From assembly GCF_038051925.1 (NCBI RefSeq), contig NZ_CP150634.1, positions 4,224,300-4,288,299 of the forward strand: a stretch of DNA of 64,000 nt, written 5' to 3'. Both the position numbers and the translations under genes were made by a program. The notes beneath the pieces are model-generated. The model was not told the origin of the DNA. It searched no databases and worked only from the letters and a program-made list of their open reading frames with translations. Position 1 is the stretch's first letter; the number at the start of each line of letters is the position of its first letter. Shown in pieces: positions 1 through 6,700 of the stretch. The DNA is from Methylotuvimicrobium sp. KM2. Its GTDB lineage: Bacteria > Pseudomonadota > Gammaproteobacteria > Methylococcales > Methylomonadaceae.

Positions 1-313
1 ACACATTGTTTGGATAGGGTGAGTGCACGTACATAATGCCGTCAACGACCAGAGGCCCGCCTTCATGACCGTTTAGAACGCCGGTTGAAAATGACCAGGC
101 CGGCTTCAGGTTTTGTACATTCGTAATATTAATATCGTACAACTCGCTATAGTGAGTCGAGCTGTAATCCTTGGTCTGCATGACCCAATTGGTATTTTGT
201 TTAGACAACTTATCTAACGCTTGATTGGCCTGCGCCGGCTGTGACGCGGCCAGCAAGACACTCGACACTAATGCCGCCGCGCCCCAGAGTTCGCGTTTTT
301 TATGGTGTTGCAT
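1..313 (-). CDS. xoxF: PQQ-dependent methanol dehydrogenase, XoxF-like, N-terminal part (runs off the window)
   Basis: Read on the minus strand from the ATG at 313, the first 104 codons are open to the window edge. They encode a signal peptide (about residues 1-29, ending in PAQA before NQALDKLSK) and the N-terminus of a periplasmic quinoprotein alcohol dehydrogenase: NWVMQTKDYSSTHYSEL, then PAWSFSTGVLNGHEGGPLVV and MYVHSPYPNN. This enzyme family oxidises methanol to formaldehyde using PQQ plus a lanthanide (XoxF) or calcium (MxaF). WVMQTKDY and VHSPYPN look more like XoxF than MxaF, but the metal-site residues lie outside the window, so the subtype is inference. A strong ribosome site (GGAGG) precedes the ATG. 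Divergent from a response regulator, with about 300 bp of shared upstream DNA. Confidence 0.75.
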   Translation of the reverse strand, partial: MQHHKKRELWGAAALVSSVLLAASQPAQANQALDKLSKQNTNWVMQTKDYSSTHYSELYDINITNVQNLKPAWSFSTGVLNGHEGGPLVVDGIMYVHSPYPNNV

Positions 314-495
314 AATTCCTCCAGATTGATTTATCGCATAATGTCGGCGCGGCCCTCTAATAATCGCGGTGTTTGTTATTACAACCGGCTTAGCTTGATC
401 AAGGCGCATAACGAATCATTCATAGAGGGCAGCGCACGGACGGTAATCATACGGAAGGAGCGTGATGCGACGTTACGGAATACGGCACCTAGAAC

Positions 496-594
496 TCGGG
501 AAAAGCGCTAAGAAAGAACCGGGAAATTGTCCCGCATCTTTATTTCGGGAAAAGCTCCTATGGCTTTACCGTTAAATATCCGACATCATTCCCG
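496..594. promoter_or_regulatory. Repeated CGGGAA boxes between xoxF and the response regulator
   Basis: The divergent intergenic region 314-620 contains four copies of CGGGAA or its complement: at about 497-502, in the palindrome cgggaaattgtcccg at 520-534 (perfect 5-bp arms), at 546-551, and inverted at 589-594. Clustered, partly palindromic boxes between a regulated dehydrogenase and a LuxR-type regulator look like operator sites. Binding by the neighbouring regulator is inference. No convincing -35/-10 pair could be assigned by eye. Confidence 0.4.
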
Positions 595-620
595 ATTTAA
601 TTGTATGGAGAAGTAACAAC

Positions 621-1277
621 GTGTCGGATAAGATCGATGTACTGCTGGTGGACGACCATGCCGTGGTTAGGGCCGGTTACAAAACCTACCTTTCGCTGTC
701 GAGTAGAATCGGCGATATTTACGAAGCCGACAAGGGCGAAACTGCTTGCCAACTCTACACTCAGTATCAACCGAATATTGTCGTGATGGACTTGTCGATG
801 CCCGGCATCGGCGGTTTCGAAAGCATAAGACGTCTAATGGCACGCGATCCGAATTGTAAAATCTTAGTGTTTAGCATCCACAATGAATTGGTCTATGTGA
901 CCCGCGCGATCAAGGCCGGAGCCAAAGGCTACATCACTAAAAACAGCGTTCCCGAGACGCTAGTCGCGGCGGTCTGCCAAATCGCCGGCGGCGGCAGTTA
1001 TGTCGAACCCGAACTGGCCCAACAATTAGCCTTTAACATCGCCTCCGAAAAAGACGAATCGGAACAAATCAGGCAACTGTCGCCACGCGAATTCGACGTG
1101 TTTTGCTTATTGGCCAAAGGCTATACAACCCGCAAAGCAGCTGAGAAACTATGTTTGAGCTACAAGACGGTGTGCAACCATGGCACGGCGATCAAGGATA
1201 AACTCGGCGTCAAGTCAGTCGCCGAGATGACCCTACTTGCCAGTCGGCACGGTATCATCGACAACCTGGCGCACTAA
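621..1277 (+). CDS. NarL/FixJ-type response regulator (receiver plus LuxR HTH)
   Basis: 218 aa. The receiver domain (about residues 5-125) has the acidic pair D11-D12 and the phospho-acceptor D57 in VVMDLSMPG. A LuxR/GerE helix-turn-helix follows (about 152-210: LSPREFDVFCLLAKGYTT, then AAEKLCLSYKTVCNH). It is an orphan: no kinase is adjacent. The start is a GTG at 621, preceded by GGAG at 607-610; an overlapping ORF in another frame is a shadow. It lies divergently next to the XoxF-like gene. In Methylomicrobium buryatense an orphan LuxR-type regulator, MxaB, takes part in the lanthanide switch between mxa and xox genes. This gene is a candidate for that role from type and position, but the symbol is not assigned because orthology cannot be tested here. 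Confidence 0.85.
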   Translation: MSDKIDVLLVDDHAVVRAGYKTYLSLSSRIGDIYEADKGETACQLYTQYQPNIVVMDLSMPGIGGFESIRRLMARDPNCKILVFSIHNELVYVTRAIKAGAKGYITKNSVPETLVAAVCQIAGGGSYVEPELAQQLAFNIASEKDESEQIRQLSPREFDVFCLLAKGYTTRKAAEKLCLSYKTVCNHGTAIKDKLGVKSVAEMTLLASRHGIIDNLAH

Positions 1278-1316
1278 TCCAAAACGCCGGAACAGACTTA
1301 ATTTGACAAAACTCTA

Positions 1317-1441
1317 GGCTATGTTCGCGTTAGCAGTTGAAACGGTTCTCTTTCGGATACACTGAGCGTGGAAGAGGGCACGATTACTCGCTTGACAGGA
1401 CGCCGAGAACCCAGTGCCGAATTTTGATCTACGAGGGTATA
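1317..1441. repeat. Hybrid intergenic repeat (left arm of the 36961 element, right arm of the TATACC/GGTATA family)
   Basis: The left end matches the left end of the element at 36961 (ggctatgttcgcgttagcag, then the gatacactgagcgt segment and the cgcttgacaggacgccg core). The right end is the gccgaattttgatctacga arm ending in ggtata, typical of the repeats at 4177, 49675 and 51444. It appears to be a recombined or internally deleted composite. It fills most of the space between the response regulator and the convergent glycosyltransferase. Confidence 0.75.
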
Positions 1442-1490
1442 TGCCAAATTCGACTTTGCTTTGCCATAAAATGCTAACGCTGGATTAAGA

Positions 1491-3101
1491 TTATCGAAAT
1501 ATCGACCTCAGCAATTCATTTTCCAATAACACTTTATTCGATACGATCGCCATCATCCGGCCTCGGAAAGGATGATGATAGACAAACAGAGAATCGGGCA
1601 ATGCTTGTTTGGTCCTAAAAGTTATCGCTAAATAACCTTCGGGATGCATCCTTGCCCAATGCACCGGATCGATCGTACTGATCAATCCGGCCTCCAATCG
1701 GCCATAAAAATTATATTGCCCGTGGTAAGTGCCCAAATGAGCCACTTCGCTGCCTTGCCTAAAGAGGCCGGCGATTTGTTGCGCGGACTCTCTAACATCG
1801 AAGCGTTCCGAACGAATATCTAGCACACTCAATGACAGTATCACGATCGTCACTAAAGTCCCCACGTTCAAATAGAATGCGGACTCCGCTATGGAATCGA
1901 TCCTACAAAACCATAAACCGATAGCCGCTAGCAACAAGAGCATGCCCCAAACCGTGGAATAATCCGCCCATTGTTTTTTCCAACTGAAATAGTCGTTGAC
2001 TATCGGTAAAGCAATCAAGACCACGGCAACGAGCGTGATCGCCACGACGAATACCTGCTGAGATTCTCGCCATTTATCGAATTCGGCATTGTCCGCAACC
2101 CTGGAGATCAACAAAGCTACAACCGGAACCAGCGGCAGCAAATAATGCAACTGTTTGCCGCTGATTAATGACAAGGCGATGAAAACGGGCAGCAACCAGC
2201 TCAGACAAAAACGGATACCGCGATCCCGAAAAGAGAGCGTGTTCAGATTTCGCCAAAGCGGCGGCCAAAAACACCAAGGAACGAACAAGGCCGGCGAAAA
2301 TGCCAGATACCACCACCATGAGTGCCGATGAGCGAATGATTTGACCAGGCGGCCCGATGTTTGCCCGAACAAAATAGCTTCTCGATAAACCTCGCCTCCG
2401 GCGGAACCTGCAGGAATCGCCCAAGACAACGCAAACAAGGCGCCAACCGAAATGCCCGACAAAACGCCGAGATACCAGTGGAACCAATTGATCGTTCGCG
2501 TATCGCGCCCGATCCACCAAGGAGCCAATAATGCCGGGGGCAGTGTATGCAATAAAATTACCGGCCCCTTGCTCAGTATGCCGCCGCCGATCGCCAGGCC
2601 GAAAAGAAGCCAGCGACCGGCGCTAGGTCTTTTATTCGCATTATGCCAAAGACTCCGAAGGGCGAGCAGGACGAAAAACACCAACAGCACATCGAACATC
2701 GTCAGTGTGCTGTAGGTCATCCAAAAGGCAAAACCCAGCATGATGAACGGCGCGCTTCCGGCAATATTCGGTCGCTCCGGCCACAACGCTCCGGCCAACG
2801 ATCGAAGCAGAAAAACCGACCCCAGCGAAAACAGCGGCGCCACCAAGCGCGCCGACCATTCGTTGACGCCGAACAAAACCCAAGTCAGCTGCATTAGCCA
2901 AAACAGCAAAGGCGGCTTGTGACTGTAAGGCTCGCCGTTCAGATAAGGTACCAGAAAATCGTTGCGCGACCACATTTCCCAAGCAACGCCGACATAGCGG
3001 GTTTCGTCGATGGGAAACAAAGGGCGCCCGACCAGACTGGCGGCAAGCGTTACGAACCACAGCAACACGAGCCATTGGCGCGCGGATAGAAATGAATACA
3101 T
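1491..3101 (-). CDS. ArnT/PMT-like membrane glycosyltransferase (GT-C fold)
   Basis: 536 aa with many membrane helices. The first helix (LVLLWFVTLAASLVG) is followed by a periplasmic loop with FPIDETRYVGVAWEMW, matching the conserved acidic motif of GT83/GT39 enzymes, and by HKPPLLFWL, typical of ArnT-like proteins. The C-terminal 120 residues form a soluble periplasmic part. These enzymes transfer a sugar from a polyprenyl phosphate carrier to lipid A or protein on the outer face of the inner membrane; the sugar and acceptor cannot be told from sequence. It is the last gene of a three-gene operon after a GT2 that could make the lipid-linked donor and a LAB_N-type small membrane protein, 24 bp downstream of the latter. 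Confidence 0.85.
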   Translation of the reverse strand: MYSFLSARQWLVLLWFVTLAASLVGRPLFPIDETRYVGVAWEMWSRNDFLVPYLNGEPYSHKPPLLFWLMQLTWVLFGVNEWSARLVAPLFSLGSVFLLRSLAGALWPERPNIAGSAPFIMLGFAFWMTYSTLTMFDVLLVFFVLLALRSLWHNANKRPSAGRWLLFGLAIGGGILSKGPVILLHTLPPALLAPWWIGRDTRTINWFHWYLGVLSGISVGALFALSWAIPAGSAGGEVYREAILFGQTSGRLVKSFAHRHSWWWYLAFSPALFVPWCFWPPLWRNLNTLSFRDRGIRFCLSWLLPVFIALSLISGKQLHYLLPLVPVVALLISRVADNAEFDKWRESQQVFVVAITLVAVVLIALPIVNDYFSWKKQWADYSTVWGMLLLLAAIGLWFCRIDSIAESAFYLNVGTLVTIVILSLSVLDIRSERFDVRESAQQIAGLFRQGSEVAHLGTYHGQYNFYGRLEAGLISTIDPVHWARMHPEGYLAITFRTKQALPDSLFVYHHPFRGRMMAIVSNKVLLENELLRSIFR

Positions 3102-3125
3102 GATAATTGACTGGATCGTGGCAAA

Positions 3126-3398
3126 CTAAGCCGTCAGTTTTCGTTCGTAAACAACGAAATACAAATTTCGCAGATAAATGAACAAACCGCTGGCTTGACC
3201 GATAATGAAAACAGGGTCTTCTTTATGAATCGCATACGCCAAAAGCGTGACCCCACCGCCGATGCTGAAATACCAGAAGGCAATCGGAAAGACACTTTTT
3301 TTCTCACGTTCGCTGGTCAACCACTGTACGAAAAAACGCGCCGAAAACAACGCTTGGCCAATCAAGCCGATCGATAGCCACAAAACTTCATGATCCAC
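3126..3398 (-). CDS. Lipid-A-disaccharide synthase N-terminal-like (LAB_N) small membrane protein
   Basis: 90 aa with three predicted membrane helices. The pattern GLIGQALFSARFFVQWL, SERE(K)KSVFP, FWYFSIGGG and a C-terminal helix ending YLRNLYFVV is the LAB_N domain, found fused to some LpxB proteins and as a stand-alone PQ-loop-like protein beside polyprenyl-sugar transferases. Its start overlaps the end of the upstream GT2 gene by 11 bp, indicating translational coupling. By context it probably helps flip or handle the lipid-linked sugar; that role is inference. Confidence 0.8.
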   Translation of the reverse strand: MDHEVLWLSIGLIGQALFSARFFVQWLTSEREKKSVFPIAFWYFSIGGGVTLLAYAIHKEDPVFIIGQASGLFIYLRNLYFVVYERKLTA

Positions 3399-4128
3399 GA
3401 CAAACCTCCTTTACCTGAGGTAATTTGGCGCGACGTTGCAGCCAGACCACGCCGAACAAATCAAAAATACCGACCCAAAGCCGGTCTAGCGTACCGTATT
3501 TCGAACGCCCCTTGAGTCTAGGACGGTGATTGACCGGCTCCGAAATCACCTGGCCGCCGGCACGCAAAATCAAAGCCGGCAAGAAACGGTGCATGTGGTC
3601 GAAATAAGGCAACAATAGATACTTATCTCGTAAAAACAATTTTAAACCGCAACCGGTATCGGGCGTACTGTCGCCAAGCAAGCAGGATCTAACGCCGTTG
3701 GCCAGCTTCGACGTAAATTTTCGCCATCCCGAGTCGCGGCGGCGACTACGCCAACCGGCGACCATCCATAAATCGGTCATGGACTCTTGCTGGCGCTTGA
3801 ACACACGATACAAATGCAATATATCTGCCGGATCGTTCTGGCCGTCGCCGTCCAGAGTCGCCACCCACGGATAGACGGCTGCCCGAATGCCGGTATATAG
3901 CGCAGTGCTTTGACCACAGCTCTGCCGATGACGCAACACGCGTAGCCCTCTGAAACGTGACAACGCGTTTTCGAGCACTGTCGGCGTATCGTCAAGACTT
4001 CCGTCATCGACATAAATGATTTCGTATTGCTCCGCTCCGAATCGAATCATCGCGGCTTCGATTTCTTCTATGAGAGGGATAATGTTTTCTGCTTCGTTGT
4101 ATACGGGAACGACCACGGATAATTTCAT
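3388..4128 (-). CDS. Family 2 glycosyltransferase, dolichyl-phosphate-mannose synthase-like
   Basis: 246 aa. The GT-A fold starts with LSVVVPVYNEAENI, continues with EIIYVDDGSLDDT and the metal-binding LDGDGQNDP, and lacks the C-terminal membrane helices of ArnC/GtrB types. This matches DPM1-like synthases that attach a sugar to undecaprenyl phosphate at the cytoplasmic face. It is the first gene of the operon with the LAB_N protein and the ArnT-like transferase, which together form a complete make-flip-transfer set. About 280 bp upstream are mostly occupied by a dispersed repeat. Confidence 0.85.
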   Translation of the reverse strand: MKLSVVVPVYNEAENIIPLIEEIEAAMIRFGAEQYEIIYVDDGSLDDTPTVLENALSRFRGLRVLRHRQSCGQSTALYTGIRAAVYPWVATLDGDGQNDPADILHLYRVFKRQQESMTDLWMVAGWRSRRRDSGWRKFTSKLANGVRSCLLGDSTPDTGCGLKLFLRDKYLLLPYFDHMHRFLPALILRAGGQVISEPVNHRPRLKGRSKYGTLDRLWVGIFDLFGVVWLQRRAKLPQVKEVCRGS

Positions 4129-4176
4129 TCAAGTAGCTTTTATGAAAATAAACTGTGTAAGCGAAACAATACTTAT

Positions 4177-4331
4177 ATAAACCTTTCACACTTCAAATTT
4201 CAGCAATGCCCCGGAGACGTCTGGGTATTCGACAAAGGCTTTACCGGCATGGAGCGAGCAGAGCCTAAACAAGCCTATTCATGGCGTCCTTTGACGAGGC
4301 CCCCGGTGCCGAATTTTGAGCTATGGGTATA
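4177..4331. repeat. TATACC...GGTATA palindromic repeat
   Basis: The left arm acctttcacacttcaaattt and right arm gccgaattttgagct followed by gggtata form imperfect terminal inverted repeats. The centre holds a diverged copy of the shared core (ggcatggagcgagcagagcc, then attcatggcgtcctttgacg). The same family occurs at 28551, 32833, 49675, 49919, 51444, 55432 and 58229. It fills the gap between the GT2 gene and the end of the SulP gene. Confidence 0.8.
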
Positions 4332-4407
4332 ATAATCTTTACTCATTGTTCCGCATAAATTAACTTATAATTTGAAAGGTTTTAAGTCCACCTTGCGTTT
4401 ATCCCGT

Positions 4408-6054
4408 TCAAAAGATCACCTTACGTCGAGCTGCCAGGTGATGGTTCGAATAAGGCCGGTGATATTCCAATCCGACGATTTCGCATTCGCCTCCCGACCG
4501 ACGGTAATCTTCGGCAAACTGATGAATGAACTCCATCACGGTATGATCGATCAATTCGGATTCGGACAAGTCGAAGTAAACGGTTTTTCGCTTCGGCAAG
4601 CCGGCAGTTAAACTTTTCAAGCCGATGATATTCGAGAAAACAGCCGCGCCGCTGACTTGAATATGATAGGTGTCTTCTCCGGTGCGCCGAACATGATAAG
4701 CCAACAACAAAACATTGCGCCATTTCAACCCCCTGGCGAGGTGAATCGACAGCTCCACGACAATGCCGATCGCAACGCCGATCAACAAATCGGTCGCCAA
4801 CACACCCACGATCGTCGCAACGAAAACCGTAAAATGATCCCAACCGATCGCGAGCGTCTTAGCAAACTCTTTAGGCGATGCGAGTCGAAAGCCGGTATAG
4901 ACCAACAGCGCCGCGAGCGAAGCCAGCGGAATTTCGTGGATCAATTTCGGAAGCAACGCAACGAAAACCAATAGAAACAGGCCGTGAAAAAAGTTCGCCC
5001 AAGCCGTTTTCGCGCCGTTGTTGACATTGGCCGAACTTCTGACAATTTCTGCGATCATCGGTAATCCGCCGATCAAACCGCAAATCAAATTTCCGAAACC
5101 GACCGCGGTCAGATCCCGATTCAAATCGGAGTTTCTTTTATAGACATCCAGTTTATCGACCGCCGCCGCGCTCAACAAACTTTCCAGGCTGCCGACCAGC
5201 CATATCGCGACGACAGCGATCCAAAACTCTGTTGTCGCGATTTTCGAAAAGTCGGGAAAATAAAAACCGGCCGCGAAATGTTCCGGTACCGCGACCAAGA
5301 ATGCCGGTCCTACCGTAAACTCATGATGCGGAAGAATTTCGGCATCGGGTAAAAACAAATAGCGATGAACATGATCCAAATCGAAATATTGGCCGAGTAA
5401 CAACCCGCTTAACACAACCAAAATCGGTGCGGGAATCATTTTCAACGCCGGTTTTTTCAACAAAGCCCAGGCAATCAATAGCAAAAGTCCCGAGAAGCCG
5501 ATCAGCGCCACTTCCGGATTCAGCGCCAACAACGAATGCGGTATCTCCGCGATCGTACCGAATAACGATTGCGCCTCGGGTTTAACACCCAGTAGCGTAT
5601 GGATCTGCTTAGCGATAATAATGATACCGATCGCCGCCAGCATGCCGTGCACGACTGAAATCGGAAAAAATCCGCTGAGTTTTCCGGCTCTGAATACGCC
5701 TAGCAACATTTGCAAAATACTGGCGACGACAATCGCGGCGAGTGTATAGCGGTAACCGGCCATCGCATCGCCCTGCCCCAAAGATTGCACCGTATCGACG
5801 ATTACGACGATCAACCCGGCCGCCGGTCCGTTGATCGTCACGAAAGAGCCGTTCAACCGCGACACGACGATGCCGCCGATAATCGCTGTGATGATGCCGG
5901 ACATCGGCGGGAATCCCGAAGCCATCGCGATTCCCAAGCACAATGGCAACGCGATCAAAAAAACCAGGAATCCGGATAACAAATCGCTGCGCCAGTTTTC
6001 GATGAGACCGGCTAAACCTGTTTTCGGTAAAGCTGTCTGTAGTGATGTATTCAT
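4408..6054 (-). CDS. SulP-family anion transporter with STAS domain, probable bicarbonate importer
   Basis: 548 aa from the chosen ATG at 6054, which has AGGAG 5 bases upstream; a longer frame to 6153 would run through the promoter. About ten to twelve membrane helices begin at DLLSGFLVFLIALPLCLGI, with the SulP signature around NGPAAGLIVVI. A C-terminal STAS domain (about 450-530) contains VYFDLSESELIDHT. SulP proteins move sulfate, bicarbonate or organic anions. No sulfate-assimilation gene is near; the divergent neighbours are dabA-dabB, so bicarbonate uptake is the favoured inference. A sigma-54 promoter at 6093-6108 and an NtrC-like activator 7.5 kb away suggest carbon-responsive control. 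Confidence 0.85.
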   Translation of the reverse strand: MNTSLQTALPKTGLAGLIENWRSDLLSGFLVFLIALPLCLGIAMASGFPPMSGIITAIIGGIVVSRLNGSFVTINGPAAGLIVVIVDTVQSLGQGDAMAGYRYTLAAIVVASILQMLLGVFRAGKLSGFFPISVVHGMLAAIGIIIIAKQIHTLLGVKPEAQSLFGTIAEIPHSLLALNPEVALIGFSGLLLLIAWALLKKPALKMIPAPILVVLSGLLLGQYFDLDHVHRYLFLPDAEILPHHEFTVGPAFLVAVPEHFAAGFYFPDFSKIATTEFWIAVVAIWLVGSLESLLSAAAVDKLDVYKRNSDLNRDLTAVGFGNLICGLIGGLPMIAEIVRSSANVNNGAKTAWANFFHGLFLLVFVALLPKLIHEIPLASLAALLVYTGFRLASPKEFAKTLAIGWDHFTVFVATIVGVLATDLLIGVAIGIVVELSIHLARGLKWRNVLLLAYHVRRTGEDTYHIQVSGAAVFSNIIGLKSLTAGLPKRKTVYFDLSESELIDHTVMEFIHQFAEDYRRSGGECEIVGLEYHRPYSNHHLAARRKVIF

Positions 6055-6092
6055 AGTATCTCCTGAGCATGTAGAACACGTATCAGTAGAAA

Positions 6093-6108
6093 AGCAATGA
6101 ACAAGCCA
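6093..6108 (-). promoter_or_regulatory. Sigma-54 promoter for the SulP gene
   Basis: On the minus strand TGGCTTGTTCATTGCT fits the sigma-54 consensus TGGCACG-N4-TTGCW at TGGC, the seventh-position G and all of TTGCW, and has the required GG-N10-GC spacing. The predicted transcript would start near 6082, about 28 bases before the ATG at 6054, leaving room for the AGGAG ribosome site. A sigma-54 activator of the NtrC class is encoded at 13567-14955 in the same carbon-uptake region. Promoter assignment is from motif match only. Confidence 0.65.
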
Positions 6109-6132
6109 AAACACGATCGCTTGATATTTCAA

Positions 6133-6223
6133 CCTAAAAAGAGCAGTTGGCATGTGTTTCAGACCTTTCGTGCTGAGGGCTCAGGGCGAACGGTGGCTTG
6201 AGGCGCTCAACTACTCTTTTTGG
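6133..6223. repeat. CCTAAAAAGAGCAG inverted-repeat element, copy 1
   Basis: Terminal inverted repeats cctaaaaagagcagttg and caactactctttttgg bracket an interior related to those at 6518-6631 and 15586-15690 (gtgtt..agaccttcgtgctgag). It lies just upstream of the sigma-54 promoter of the SulP gene, where activator sites would be expected, so it may have displaced or shifted them. Confidence 0.7.
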
Positions 6224-6517
6224 TTCGACGATCAAACGGGATGCGGCACACAAACCGGATTCGTAATGGTTGAAATTAACCAATTCAAACGGTTGATTTC
6301 AACCACCTTACCGAAAGCTTCCAAACATTCTTCTAACCCCAGCCGAAACACGTCCGAATATCTACAGTACTTAGAGTAACGTCAAAAATAGTTGCTTCAT
6401 TTTGCCCCTAGTCTTCCGCTTGGGGCGGGACAAGAAGATTATTTTACGACCGTGCACTTATTGCTTTTAAAGCGTAAAGCCGGAATTTGGCATGCAAAAT
6501 GTTAAGAGTTTGATAAA

Positions 6518-6631
6518 CCTAAATGAGCAGTTGGCCTGTGTTGTAGCCCCTTCATGCTTCGACTTGGCTCAGCACGAACGGTCCTACAACACTTTCACCC
6601 GTTTGGTGAAGCCTCAAATGCTCTTTTTAGG
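6518..6631. repeat. CCTAAAAAGAGCAG inverted-repeat element, copy 2
   Basis: Begins cctaaatgagcagttg and ends aatgctctttttagg, with the inner palindrome gtgttgtag / ctacaacac. Second copy within the 646-bp SulP-dabA divergent region. The rest of that region (6224-6517 and 6632-6700) shows no gene. A weak AGGTAGG ribosome site at 6691-6697 serves dabA. Confidence 0.7.
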
Positions 6632-6700
6632 ATAAAGCCTTCGCGAAACCTCGCGATCTAAGGCGACTTTCAATTTTCCAATACGATCGAGGTAGGAAAC

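Noticed and set aside
1-313. Assignment as mxaF
   Set aside because: The N-terminal motifs are closer to XoxF, and no mxaJGI genes are adjacent within the window; it cannot be fully excluded.
6152-6379. 75-codon frame upstream of dabA
   Set aside because: It starts inside an inverted-repeat element and resembles no protein.
6400-6700. Sigma-54 promoter for dabA
   Set aside because: Several GG and GC pairs were checked; none has N10 spacing with an acceptable TGGC and TTGC. The best (around 6452-6467) lacks the GG.
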